From: Shewanella frigidimarina | GTDB lineage: Bacteria; Pseudomonadota; Gammaproteobacteria; Enterobacterales; Shewanellaceae | Direction of reading: 5' to 3' | Assembly: GCF_003797125.1 (NCBI RefSeq) | Contig: NZ_RKKE01000002.1 | Location: 161,661 to 225,660, forward strand | DNA: 64,000 nucleotides | Part shown: positions 8,982-17,794 of the stretch, one piece after another | Layout of the letters: each line of letters opens with the position of its first letter | How positions within the stretch are numbered: position 1 is the first letter of the stretch | The notes under the pieces: generated by a model | What the model was told of the DNA's origin: nothing | The model's input: only the letters and a program-made list of their open reading frames with translations | The model's database searches: none | Program-made: the position numbers and the translations under genes

Positions 8982-10451
8982 TTACCCCTGAGAAACCACC
9001 GCCCGATAACCATCTTGATTTTCATCTTTCACAAATTCAATATAGTGCTGAATACTGTATAGGCTATCTTCTTGATAATGCGAGACATACAACAATTGAC
9101 TTAAGTGTTCTTTGGCAATGAGTTCAAGGGCATTTTTTATCAGTCGGCGTCCCAAAGAATCCAAACCTTGATAAGGCTCATCGAGGATCAATAAGGTGGG
9201 TTGTTTCACAATGGCGCGAGCGATGAGTAATAAACGTTGCTGGCCATATTCTAATTGTCGAAAAGCGGTTTTACTTAAATGGCCCATGTGTAAAATGGCC
9301 AACCATTCTGCAGCAACAGATATTTGCTGTGCCGTCGGTTTTTGGTACAAACCAATAGAATCATAAAAACCAGAAACAATCACATCCAGTGCGCTACAGT
9401 TAACCCGATATTGCAGATGTAATGCCGAAGACACCATACCGATGTGTTTTTTTATTTCCCAAATGCTCTCGCCTGAACCTCTTTTGTTACCAAAAATATC
9501 AATGTCGTTGCTGTAACATTGTGGATGGTCGCCAAAAATAAGCCCCAGTAAAGTACTTTTACCGCAACCATTTGGTCCTTTTACTTGCCAATGCACACCA
9601 TTATCAATACGCCAGTTCACGCCCGAAAAAATCACTTTATCGCTGTAAGCCACTCGTCCATTGTTTAACTGAAAAACCGGGTTAGCAAATAATGGCTTGT
9701 GTCTGTGACGACGAATAAGCGCTAACATATCATCGCTTTGTTGACCCGCTTGCGCCGTTAACTGGGCAATAACAGGATGGTTATCCCACTGTGATTTGGT
9801 CATCATACTGTCTAATTTACCATGACTGAACATAGCAACATGTTCAATCCAATCTGGCATATCTTCTTCACGCGACACCACGACCAGTATCTGTTTGGTT
9901 TGAGATAATTGTTGTAAATATTCTGTGAGAGTCTGTCTGTGTGCAACATCAAGACCTGCATAAGGTTCGTCGAGCACTAAAAAAGGCACTTGAGTTGCTA
10001 CTGCACGAGCAAGCATTACTCTGCGGCCTTCACCGGTAGACAATTGAGCAAAAGGACTTAAGCTTAAATGCGTTAAATCTAATTGCTGCAGCAATTGATG
10101 GGTTAAGTCATTGTCATGGCATTGATTAAAAACAACCCCAAACACGGTCGTTTTAGGATCGGTATATCCCAGTGACTCGCTGTCATCTTGCTCTAAAATA
10201 GCTTCAAGCAGTGATTGTTGCTCAAGCAATGACACTAATGCCACACTTGCTGGCGTGACACCAATAATATCGCCACTGTACGTTAAGGTTTGCGCATCAA
10301 TTTGCTGAGTTAATAACTGGCCAAGCAATGCACCTACATCACCTTCGGTGCTAAATACCCCCCAAGATTGTTGAGGCTCAATAACCCAATCATTAATGTC
10401 GACAGTGACACTCGATGAACTGCACTGCAACTGCGTAAATCTGATTTCCAT
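8982..10451 (-). CDS. modF: ModF, double ABC ATPase linked to molybdate metabolism
   Basis: This 489-residue fusion of two ABC ATPase domains matches E. coli ModF (about 490 residues) in length and layout. It has no membrane segments and is cytoplasmic. The second half has an intact Walker A (GPNGCGKST), the signature-like LEYGQQRLLL and Walker B LLILDEPYQGLD. The first half keeps LSTGEGRRVMLARA and FLVLDEPYAGLD, but its Walker A position reads STEGDVGALL without the Gly-Lys-Ser/Thr. That site is probably catalytically dead or does not bind nucleotide. ModF's biochemical role is not settled. Its presence 4 kb from a molybdenum hydroxylase operon is suggestive, although no modABC genes are here. 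Confidence 0.82.
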   Translation of the reverse strand: MEIRFTQLQCSSSSVTVDINDWVIEPQQSWGVFSTEGDVGALLGQLLTQQIDAQTLTYSGDIIGVTPASVALVSLLEQQSLLEAILEQDDSESLGYTDPKTTVFGVVFNQCHDNDLTHQLLQQLDLTHLSLSPFAQLSTGEGRRVMLARAVATQVPFLVLDEPYAGLDVAHRQTLTEYLQQLSQTKQILVVVSREEDMPDWIEHVAMFSHGKLDSMMTKSQWDNHPVIAQLTAQAGQQSDDMLALIRRHRHKPLFANPVFQLNNGRVAYSDKVIFSGVNWRIDNGVHWQVKGPNGCGKSTLLGLIFGDHPQCYSNDIDIFGNKRGSGESIWEIKKHIGMVSSALHLQYRVNCSALDVIVSGFYDSIGLYQKPTAQQISVAAEWLAILHMGHLSKTAFRQLEYGQQRLLLIARAIVKQPTLLILDEPYQGLDSLGRRLIKNALELIAKEHLSQLLYVSHYQEDSLYSIQHYIEFVKDENQDGYRAVVSQG

Positions 10452-10524
10452 CTTGTCACTTATCCTTGTATTTAAAGCGATTCATCACTTGAGTGTCTCA
10501 TAAGATACTAAAAAAAATCGACAA

Positions 10525-10553
10525 AAAAGCAGAACATTTTATGTTCTGCTTTT
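10525..10553 (-). terminator. Hairpin terminator after the YgiN-like gene
   Basis: A perfect 13-bp stem, AAAAGCAGAACAT with its complement around a TTT loop, ends in a T-run just past the stop of the leftward gene at 10590. Confidence 0.75.
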
Positions 10554-10589
10554 GGATGTCACTCAATTGAATCGCCAACTTACATAAAA

Positions 10590-10880
10590 CTAGCCGATAA
10601 CGGTCATTTCATTCAACGTAAATTCATCAACTGCACCTTGAGTTGCAGCCACAAAATCGGCTAAATGCTGATTTTCCATATGCACACGCCATAATTCACG
10701 GGTCTGCCAAGTCTCATAAAACATAAAGTGGGCAGAGTTTTCATTGTCTCGGTGTAAATCATAGTTAATACACCCTTCTTCTGCACGAGTGACTTCAATC
10801 AGCTTCAGCAACTCAGTTTTTACTAACTCAATTTTGTCCGCTTTAGCCTTAATGTTGGCTACAATTGTTAAATGTGACAT
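10590..10880 (-). CDS. Antibiotic biosynthesis monooxygenase-domain protein (YgiN-like)
   Basis: This 96-residue protein is a single ABM ferredoxin-like domain. It shows the family pattern VANIKAKADKIELVKTELLKLIEVTRAEEGCINYDLH followed by FYETWQTRELWRVHMEN. E. coli YgiN acts on menadiol/quinols. It has no signal peptide and probably forms dimers. AGGAATAAAC precedes the ATG. It lies 60 bases downstream of the alcohol dehydrogenase gene on the same strand, so the two may be co-transcribed and jointly handle quinones or aldehydes under the divergent LysR regulator. The substrate is not known. Confidence 0.82.
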   Translation of the reverse strand: MSHLTIVANIKAKADKIELVKTELLKLIEVTRAEEGCINYDLHRDNENSAHFMFYETWQTRELWRVHMENQHLADFVAATQGAVDEFTLNEMTVIG

Positions 10881-10940
10881 GTTTATTCCTGTTCGATAAT
10901 ATAAGTTTTAACGTGATTAATAATACAATAAAGCTATTAA

Positions 10941-11966
10941 TTAAAATCCTTCTAACACAATTTTACCAATTGCACGGCCGGCTTCTAACGCCTCATGTGC
11001 AGCACGAAGATTTGCAGCATTAATAGCGCCCATGTGCTGGCCTAACGTGGTTTGAATAAAACCTTGGTCAACAAGATCCGCTACTCGGTTAAGTAAATGT
11101 CCCTGCTCATCCATATCGACTGCGTTAAACATCGAACGAGCAAACATAAACTCCCAATGTAATGACAAGCTTTTTAGCTTCAATTTAGTCACATCAAGTG
11201 CAACTGGATCGTCAATCATAGCAATCTTACCAAACGGTGCTAATAACTCAGTGTAACTGTCAAAATAAGTATCGGTGCTGTTTAGGCTCGCAACGTGAGT
11301 CACTGGGCCAATGTTTAATGCCGCTATTTGCGCAGCAAGCGGTTTAGTGTGGTCGACAACATAGTCCGCACCCAATTTCTTAACCCACTCACTTGAACTT
11401 GCACGTGATGCCGTACCAATAATGGTTGCGCCCGTAATGGCTTTAGCCAATTGTACAAATATAGAACCCACACCACCGGCAGCGCCAACAACCAAAATCA
11501 CTTCGTTTGATTTTTCTATCGCGCTAGGGCTTTGCTGCTTAATCGATAAATGTTCAAACAACAATTCCCATGCTGTTATCGCCGTTAATGGTAGCGCTGC
11601 AGCTTCTGCATTCGACAAACTCTTAGGCTTCATACCCACTAAGCGTTCATCAACTAACTGATATTCAGCGTTACTTCCTGTGCGAGTAATATCACCAGCA
11701 TAGTACACCACATCACCAGGTTTAAATTGACTTGCCTTGTCACCTGTTGCAATGACTTCGCCAACCGCGTCCCAACCAATCACTTTAACTTCACCATCCG
11801 CAGGTGGCATGTTTAAGCGCACTTTATAATCGGCAGGGTTAACTGCAATGGCACTCACTTTAATCAATAAATCACGACCTGTTGCAATTGGTTGATCCAA
11901 TGTCACATCGATTAATGATTCTGGGTTCGAAATTTCAAGAGACTGTTTATATCCAATAGCTTTCAT
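10941..11966 (-). CDS. Zinc-type alcohol dehydrogenase/quinone oxidoreductase-like protein (MDR superfamily)
   Basis: This 341-residue medium-chain dehydrogenase/reductase has the N-terminal GroES-like domain (AVNPADYKVR, GWDAVGEVIATG, FKPGDVVYYAG) and the NAD(P)-binding motif VVGAAGGVGSIFVQLAK at about residues 158-174. Zinc ligands are not obvious, which favours a zinc-independent quinone or enone reductase despite the common family name. AGGA lies eight bases before the ATG. The gene is divergent from a LysR regulator with a candidate operator between them, and it is followed by the YgiN-like gene. Confidence 0.83.
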   Translation of the reverse strand: MKAIGYKQSLEISNPESLIDVTLDQPIATGRDLLIKVSAIAVNPADYKVRLNMPPADGEVKVIGWDAVGEVIATGDKASQFKPGDVVYYAGDITRTGSNAEYQLVDERLVGMKPKSLSNAEAAALPLTAITAWELLFEHLSIKQQSPSAIEKSNEVILVVGAAGGVGSIFVQLAKAITGATIIGTASRASSSEWVKKLGADYVVDHTKPLAAQIAALNIGPVTHVASLNSTDTYFDSYTELLAPFGKIAMIDDPVALDVTKLKLKSLSLHWEFMFARSMFNAVDMDEQGHLLNRVADLVDQGFIQTTLGQHMGAINAANLRAAHEALEAGRAIGKIVLEGF

Positions 11967-12056
11967 AAGGTTGTTCCTGTGATATATAAAATAAGGTTGC
12001 TCAAACTTGATGAAGCTATATTAGCGCTTGTTTTATCTTCCACAAACAGCATAATG

Positions 12057-12073
12057 ATTGAAACATTATCAAT
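12057..12073. promoter_or_regulatory. Candidate LysR-type operator (copy 2)
   Basis: This 17-mer, ATTGAAACATTATCAAT, is identical to the one at 8887-8903. It ends 15 bases before the LysR start and lies 91 bases before the divergent dehydrogenase start. This is the usual place for an autoregulatory site. Confidence 0.6.
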
Positions 12074-12088
12074 TAAAAATGGATAATC

Positions 12089-13024
12089 ATGTTATTAGAA
12101 GACCTTTATGTGGTGCTTAAAGTCGCAGAGTTTCGCAGCATCACTGCCGCAGCAACCAATTTAGACATGCGCACCGCCACCGCAAGTGCAGCATTAAAAC
12201 GCGTTGAAGCCAGTTTAGGCGTTGAACTTTTTATTCGCACAACCCGGCAACTTCGTTTATCAAGCTCAGGCGAAAAGTACATTCCACAGTGTGAACAAGC
12301 GATGTTAATGCTAGAGCAAGCCAAGCAGAACATGAAAGGTGAGCTAGACATTGTTGACGGCGATTTACGTTTAGCCATGTCGTCAGACCTTGGGCGTAAT
12401 ATTGTCATTCCATGGATTGATGACTTTATGGATACTTATCCAAAGGTCAGTATTCGCGCCAATATCAATGACAGTAATCTCGATTTTTACCGCGACTCCG
12501 TCGATTTAGCCTTGCGCTATGGTTCACCAAATGACGCTAATCTTTACGGGTTTAAAATCTGTAATGTCCCCAGATTATTGTGTGCATCTAAAGCTTACCT
12601 AGCAAAGCATGGCATGCCAAAACACCCACAAGACCTCGCCTCACATAACGGGCTGTTATATCAACTCAATGATATTACTTACGATGTATGGGAGTTTTAT
12701 CGCGGCGATGAGTTATTAAAAATCAAAATGAAAGGCAACCGAATCTCAAATGACGGTGAATTAGTGCATCGCTGGTGTGTATCAGGCAAAGGCATTGGGC
12801 TTAAGTCTTGCCTTGATATATCAAGTGACTTACTTAACGGTAACGTCGTGCATGTATTACCAGAATACCAAACAAAGCCAACAGAACTGTGGCTCATATT
12901 TCCCAGCAGGCAATCGATTACCCCCGCAGCCCGATTACTACGAGACACCTTAAAAGATAAAACCCGCAATATATTGTTGCAGCTAATCGATAAAGGGATC
13001 TTAGATAAAAGCGTGTTAGATTGA
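12089..13024 (+). CDS. LysR-family transcriptional regulator
   Basis: This 311-residue protein has an N-terminal winged helix (residues 1-60: LEDLYVVLKVAEFRSITAAATNLDMRTATASAALKRVEASLGVELFIR) and a type-2 periplasmic-binding-like effector domain (about residues 90-300, starting GDLRLAMSSDLGRNIVIPWI). It belongs to the CrgA/AaeR-like branch by overall pattern. It is divergent from the MDR dehydrogenase with a 122-base shared gap. The inverted repeat in that gap also occurs upstream of the thioredoxin-like gene. Inferred targets are therefore itself, the dehydrogenase/YgiN pair and the thioredoxin-like gene, perhaps in response to reactive electrophiles. Confidence 0.9.
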   Translation: MLLEDLYVVLKVAEFRSITAAATNLDMRTATASAALKRVEASLGVELFIRTTRQLRLSSSGEKYIPQCEQAMLMLEQAKQNMKGELDIVDGDLRLAMSSDLGRNIVIPWIDDFMDTYPKVSIRANINDSNLDFYRDSVDLALRYGSPNDANLYGFKICNVPRLLCASKAYLAKHGMPKHPQDLASHNGLLYQLNDITYDVWEFYRGDELLKIKMKGNRISNDGELVHRWCVSGKGIGLKSCLDISSDLLNGNVVHVLPEYQTKPTELWLIFPSRQSITPAARLLRDTLKDKTRNILLQLIDKGILDKSVLD

Positions 13025-13136
13025 TAAGACTAACGATGACATCTTATTTATCATTATTCCGATAATCTTATTCAATTCTAGCCTACGGCATTAACGTTTT
13101 AACGTTCGCTAACTCCTGTGTTGAAGAAGCAAAAGA

Positions 13137-13295
13137 CTATCGCGTCACGACGTGCCAGATGACATAAAACCAAGATAAAAAACCATGAAAAATCGCCCAT
13201 AAAACAGACTTGTTTACACTCCATGAAATAGCGATAGATAACGCTGTTCCAAAGGTTATTCCATATTTCGCTATTTCATTCCTTGAATCTTTCAT
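13137..13295 (-). CDS. Small inner-membrane protein of unknown function
   Basis: This 52-residue protein begins MKDSRNEIAKYGITFGT and has one or two hydrophobic stretches ending FHGFLSWFYVIWHVVTR. I choose the ATG at 13295 because a strong AGGAATAGGA ribosome site lies just before it. An upstream in-frame ATG at 13343 has none. The motif NKS-x2-WAxxHGxxSWFYV resembles small membrane proteins scattered in marine gammaproteobacteria and their phages, but I know no function. It stands alone between the LysR and msrA regions. Confidence 0.55.
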   Translation of the reverse strand: MKDSRNEIAKYGITFGTALSIAISWSVNKSVLWAIFHGFLSWFYVIWHVVTR

Positions 13296-13502
13296 TAATC
13301 CTATTCCTTGTTTTATTTTATTCCGTATAAAATCATAATTCAATTTGATAGTGATAATACACGGAACTGCGGCAAGTCAGTGTCTAAGCCTGCCTGCGAG
13401 CAAAATAATATTTTTGTTATGTTGTTATACGCCAACATAACCCTAAAAACCGATTAATTCAAAAAAGTGCTTTTTCTAAAGCGTTGAACTCTTTTTCACA
13501 CT

Positions 13503-13635
13503 CTAACTTTTTTCACACTCACATTTTTTATCACAATCAAATTCTTTATCACAATCAAATTCTTTGCAACCTTCATACCCCTTTGCTTTTGTATGGGTGA
13601 TACCTGAAGCGCCAAAATACAAGTAGCGGCTGCCA
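13503..13635 (-). pseudogene. Possible frameshifted small secreted Cys/Asp-rich protein
   Basis: Immediately after msrA, an ATG at 13635 opens a short signal-peptide-like stretch (MAAATCILALQVSPIQ). In another frame the same segment ends in KAKGYEGCKEFDCDKEFDCD followed by KKCECEKS and a stop at 13503. The Cys/Asp-rich tail looks like a metal-binding tail and is built on a tandem 18-bp repeat. Joining the leader and tail needs one frameshift, so this may be a decayed small exported protein. It is equally possible that only one short frame, or none, is expressed. Confidence 0.3.
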
Positions 13636-13645
13636 TAAATTAAGC

Positions 13646-14239
13646 CTAATGTGTCGCTTTATCACCCCAAATTTCATTTAATCTTTTGTCTCTGCCGCAG
13701 TTCCAGCGGTAGGCATTGTATCTAATAGGGTTGTTTTTATAGTAATCCTGATGATAACTTTCATCGCCTTTTATAGGATAAAATGTAGACGCATTTAAAA
13801 TCGGCGTGACCACTTTGTTATTGGGAAACAGCTTTTCTACTTTGCTTTTAGACTGTTGTGCAATTTGTCGTTCGGTGTCGTTTGCCACAAAAATGGCACT
13901 TAAATAGCTAGAACCTTTATCGCAAAACTGTCCGCTTGCATCAAAAGGGTCAATGTTGACCCAGTAATGTTCTAACAGCTCTGCATAGCTCACTTTGCTA
14001 GGATCGTATGTTATTTCAACCGCTTCAAAATGCCCTCGATGGTTACCGTTATAGATAGGGTCTTTGATGTTTCCGCCAGTAAATCCTGAGACCACATCGG
14101 TTACGCCATCAAGCTTTTCAAAATCTGATTCCATACACCAAAAACATCCACCAGCTAAAATGGTTTTATCTGCGGTGGCATTCGATGCATAAGACAATAA
14201 ACTTGCTGCAAATATCGTTAACACTAGTGTGCTTTTCAT
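13646..14239 (-). CDS. msrA: Peptide methionine sulfoxide reductase MsrA, exported form
   Basis: This 197-residue enzyme reduces Met-S-sulfoxide in proteins. The catalytic motif GGCFWCMESDFEKLDGV lies near residues 30-46, followed by GFTGGNIKDPIYNGNHRGHFEAVEI, YWVNIDPFDASGQFCDKGSSYLSAIF and YHQDYYKNNPIRY. A cleavable signal peptide (about residues 1-23, ending SNATA) places it in the periplasm, unlike cytoplasmic E. coli MsrA. AGGAGAG precedes the ATG. It is apparently monocistronic apart from the possible mini-gene behind it. Confidence 0.93.
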   Translation of the reverse strand: MKSTLVLTIFAASLLSYASNATADKTILAGGCFWCMESDFEKLDGVTDVVSGFTGGNIKDPIYNGNHRGHFEAVEITYDPSKVSYAELLEHYWVNIDPFDASGQFCDKGSSYLSAIFVANDTERQIAQQSKSKVEKLFPNNKVVTPILNASTFYPIKGDESYHQDYYKNNPIRYNAYRWNCGRDKRLNEIWGDKATH

Positions 14240-14409
14240 AACACTCTCCTTTATTTTCCTAGGTTATTAGTATGCTTGTCTCTAAATATCTACTATATGA
14301 ACTTAATAGTTTAAAAGTTCACAATGACATTTACAAAGTTCCTAATTGTGAGTTTACACAGCTATATTCCCGAAATACCTAGGCTGTAATGCAAGTAACC
14401 CTTGCCAAT

Positions 14410-16362
14410 TTAGCTTTTCGCTTTAGCCTTCTTTTTATACGATTTCTTAAAACTGCGTTTTGGTGCACTACTGGTAACACCTTGTAATGCTGAGGGTAAC
14501 TGGCTCGATGCTTGAGTGATTAGGCCATCTAACTGGCTCAACAATGGCTGCATAAAGGCATCATACTTTAAACGTTTTTGGCTGATAGCATCGAGGCTGT
14601 TTTCCCATAATGCGGTCATGTCGGGTGTGGTTGCTGATTCGGGTAAACTGCGGATTAAGCCAACACCGACGGGCGTTGCCAATATTGATTTTCCTTGGCG
14701 AATTAAATAACCTCGCTTAAACAGCAATTCAATAATTCCTGCACGTGTGGCCTCTGTACCTAAGCCATCGGTTTCTTTAAGGATTTTTTTAATCTCACTG
14801 TTTGTTACGTAACGGCTAATGCCCGTCATCGCGCCTAATAATGTCGCGTCGGTAAAATGCTTCGGTGCTTGAGTCATTTTCTGTAGTAATTCACCACGCT
14901 GACAATGCAATATTTGCCCTTTAACCAGTGGCGGTAACGACTGTACCGCATCATCATCGCTGCTAGTTGAATTAGAACTAGCTTGATTTACTGTGGCAGT
15001 CCGCTTAAATAATTGCTTCCAACCTAATGTTTTATCCTGACGAGCCTTAGTGGTAAATAATCCACCGGCAATGGTCACTTCAACTGCGGTTTCTGCATAG
15101 ATATAAGCGGGATAGAACTGGGCTAAATATTGCCTTGCCACGTGTTGATATAACTTGGCTTCATTGCTTGATAATGTCGATAAGTTAGCCACCTTTTCAG
15201 TTGGCACTATCGCATGGTGAGCATCTACCTTACTGTCGTCCCACGCTTTAGATTTAAGTTTGCTATTAGGAGACTCACAACCTTCAATTAAGCCTGAAGC
15301 ACCTTTGAGCACGGCGTCCAATACTTTTGGTGCCAAAGCATGCTGCTCTTTAGGTAAATAGCGACTGTCTGAGCGCGGATAAGTAATCAATTTGTGGCGC
15401 TCATACAAACTTTGGCAAGTATCCAGTACCTCTTTTGCCGATAACCCAAAACGTTTAGCAGCATCTATTTGCAGAGCCGATAAGCTGTAAGGTAATGGTG
15501 GGTTTTGACGTTTATCTTTAGCTTCAATTTTAGTGACTTCCGCTGGTTTACCATTGATACGGGCAACAACATTTTCGGCTAAACCTTTAGCTAATACTCG
15601 GCCGTCTTCATCCATATAAGGTTGACATGCTTCGCTAGGTTGCCATTTAGCGGTAAATGCTTGTTGTTGGTCGGTGAGTAAATGCGCTAAGACTTCATAA
15701 AAAGCTTTAGGTTTAAAATCGGCAATTTCATCATCGCGACGAACAACGAGCCCCAGCAAAGGTGTTTGAACTCGGCCAACCGACAACACGCCTTGGTAAC
15801 CCACTTTACGGCCTTGAATCGTATAGGCTCTGGTCATATTCATGCCATATAACCAATCTGCACGGCTGCGGGCCAATGCTGAGGTTGATAATGGGATAAA
15901 CTCTCGGTTACTGCGTAATTGCCCCAAAGCACGTTTTACCGCTTGTGGGTTTAAGTCACTGATTAACAAACGTTGAACTTGACTGAGTTTGTCTCCTTTC
16001 ACACCCAAATAAGAAATCACTTCATCGACCAGCAACTGCCCTTCTCGGTCTGGATCGCCAGCATTAATGATCGATGACGCTTGCTTAACCAGTTTACGTA
16101 ACACCGTAAGTTGACTGCGTGTTTTAGGTTTTGGCTGTAGTTTCCACGTTTGTGGCACGATGGGAAGATGTTCGAGTTTCCATGACTTAAATGCATCGTC
16201 ATAGGCGTCCGGTTCTGCTTGTTCGAGCAAATGGCCAATACACCATGACACGCAATCACCATTAGCAGCAGTGATAAAGCCATCACCTTTTTTATGTGGT
16301 TTTGGCAGAACATCGGCAATAGCACGACCTAAACTGGGTTTTTCAGCAATATATAAAATCAT
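14410..16362 (-). CDS. topB: DNA topoisomerase III
   Basis: This 650-residue type IA topoisomerase relaxes and decatenates DNA. The N-terminal TOPRIM domain starts MILYIAEKPSLGRAIADVLP and has the acidic GDPDREGQLLVDEV. The active-site Tyr is in LITYPRSDSRYLP. The C-terminal tail is Lys-rich (KRSFKKSYKKKAKAKS) and lacks Cys zinc fingers. The length matches TopB. The gene is divergent from the methyltransferase gene at 16533. Confidence 0.95.
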   Translation of the reverse strand: MILYIAEKPSLGRAIADVLPKPHKKGDGFITAANGDCVSWCIGHLLEQAEPDAYDDAFKSWKLEHLPIVPQTWKLQPKPKTRSQLTVLRKLVKQASSIINAGDPDREGQLLVDEVISYLGVKGDKLSQVQRLLISDLNPQAVKRALGQLRSNREFIPLSTSALARSRADWLYGMNMTRAYTIQGRKVGYQGVLSVGRVQTPLLGLVVRRDDEIADFKPKAFYEVLAHLLTDQQQAFTAKWQPSEACQPYMDEDGRVLAKGLAENVVARINGKPAEVTKIEAKDKRQNPPLPYSLSALQIDAAKRFGLSAKEVLDTCQSLYERHKLITYPRSDSRYLPKEQHALAPKVLDAVLKGASGLIEGCESPNSKLKSKAWDDSKVDAHHAIVPTEKVANLSTLSSNEAKLYQHVARQYLAQFYPAYIYAETAVEVTIAGGLFTTKARQDKTLGWKQLFKRTATVNQASSNSTSSDDDAVQSLPPLVKGQILHCQRGELLQKMTQAPKHFTDATLLGAMTGISRYVTNSEIKKILKETDGLGTEATRAGIIELLFKRGYLIRQGKSILATPVGVGLIRSLPESATTPDMTALWENSLDAISQKRLKYDAFMQPLLSQLDGLITQASSQLPSALQGVTSSAPKRSFKKSYKKKAKAKS

Positions 16363-16532
16363 AATCCACTGTTGGGGCGCTAGCGTTCAAAAGATGAACC
16401 GCGCCACTTAACTGTATAAATTTACAGTATAGATTAGCGTTAAATACGCCAAGCTGCAAATATGAAATAATTAACCACTTTGTCACTTAAATCATTACAA
16501 TGCGCAGGTTCACTTCCAAACTTGATAAATAG

Positions 16533-17237
16533 ATGAAACTCGGCCACCGCTTAGCACATATCAACATGATGATCCCCAATGGTTACACTCATATTTGGGA
16601 TTGCTGTTGCGACCATGGATTACTCGGCGCCGCGTTGCTAGACAGACATGCAGCCATGATCCATTTCGTCGACATTGTGCCAGCATTGATGCAGCAGTTA
16701 ACCGCCAAGCTCGAACGTTTTTACCCACAGCAAAATCCACCAAAATGGCAAGTACACTGTAGTGATGTGTCAGCAATACCTTTGGATCAAGATGAGCATA
16801 CGCCCTTGGTGATTATTGCCGGAGTGGGTGGAGATTTGATGATCGAGTTCGTTAACTCACTTTGCCAACAATATTCTGACCGCAGTATCGATTTTTTATT
16901 GTGTCCAGTTCACCATCAATATGAGTTACGCCAACAACTTATCAAACTTGATTGTGAATTAATTGATGAAAAACTGATTGAAGAAAACCGTCGTTTTTAT
17001 GAAATTATCTACGTAACGCGTAGCAATTCATCATCACAAATAAATAGCGATAGTACTACGGCTAAAATTAGCGCTGTAGGCACTAAATTTTGGCAATGTA
17101 ACAATGACCAAGAGCGCGATATAGCTAAGCGATATTTAAACAAAGTGCTGACCCACTACCAAAAAATAAACCTGTCGAACCCACAAAAAGCCTCACAAAC
17201 GTTGCAAGATTATTTGGCGATTAAAGCACTTATATAG
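16533..17237 (+). CDS. TrmK-like tRNA (adenine-N1)-methyltransferase family protein
   Basis: This 234-residue SAM-dependent methyltransferase is of the COG2384 group. The start MKLGHRLAHINMMIPNGYTHIWDCCCDHGLLGAALLDR combines the TrmK-type N-terminus with a motif I variant (WDCCCDHGLLG). The PLVIIAGVGGDLMIEFV segment is the family's GxGG motif. Bacillus TrmK makes m1A22 in tRNA; whether the gammaproteobacterial members do the same is not certain. The protein is cytoplasmic. There is no clear ribosome site before the ATG. Confidence 0.75.
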   Translation: MKLGHRLAHINMMIPNGYTHIWDCCCDHGLLGAALLDRHAAMIHFVDIVPALMQQLTAKLERFYPQQNPPKWQVHCSDVSAIPLDQDEHTPLVIIAGVGGDLMIEFVNSLCQQYSDRSIDFLLCPVHHQYELRQQLIKLDCELIDEKLIEENRRFYEIIYVTRSNSSSQINSDSTTAKISAVGTKFWQCNNDQERDIAKRYLNKVLTHYQKINLSNPQKASQTLQDYLAIKALI

Positions 17238-17409
17238 CATCTGCAACGGACATTCTCCGACGAGTGCGCTACACCACTTTAAAAGCTGGATCCCGGCTCA
17301 AAAGCGTTACCGACAATATTGCTCGATGATCGTATTTGAAAGTGAGGCCTTAAGCACAATGCACTTATGATCGATGTTCATCGTTTGTGATCGCTTGCTC
17401 TATATCTAT

Positions 17410-17733
17410 CGCTTGTTACCGCTTGTTATCAATCTTTAACGCTCTTATAGCGTCTAGCCGCGAAGCGACCTAGTATCTAGGCATTTACGCAGCATTCGCT
17501 TGTTACCGCTTGTTATCAATCTTTATCGCTCTTATAGCTTCTAGCAGCGAAGCGACCTAGCCTCTAGGCATTTGCGCAGTATTCGCTTGCCATCGCTTGT
17601 TATCTATCTTTAACGCTCTTATAGCCTCTAGCCGCGAAGCGACCTAGCATCTAGGCATTTTCGCAGCATTCACTTGATATCGATCTTTACCGCCCTTATA
17701 GCCTCTAGCCGCGAAGCGTTCGAGCATCTAGGC
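17410..17733. repeat. 87-bp tandem repeat array (three full copies and a shortened fourth)
   Basis: Units start at about 17410, 17497, 17584 and 17671, giving a constant 87-base period. Each contains CGCTTG-rich DNA, an ATCTTTA(T/A)CGC segment, then TATAGCxTCTAG with CCGCGAAGCGACC and a CTAGxxTCTAGGCATT tail. The last copy lacks part of its first segment and has a diverged end. The core also occurs at 29764-29920. The array is non-coding and lies between the TrmK-like gene and purF. Confidence 0.85.
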
Positions 17734-17743
17734 TTTAAAATAA

Positions 17744-17771
17744 AAAAACCAGCATTTTCATGCTGGTTTTT
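17744..17771 (-). terminator. purF terminator
   Basis: The stem AAAAACCAGCA/TGCTGGTTTTT with a TTTTCA loop lies 24 bases past the purF stop. Confidence 0.85.
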
Positions 17772-17794
17772 ATCACTCACAAACAGTGGTTAAC

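Noticed and set aside
17410..17733. Possible CRISPR array
   Set aside because: The whole 87-base unit is repeated without unique spacers between short repeats, and no cas genes are nearby.
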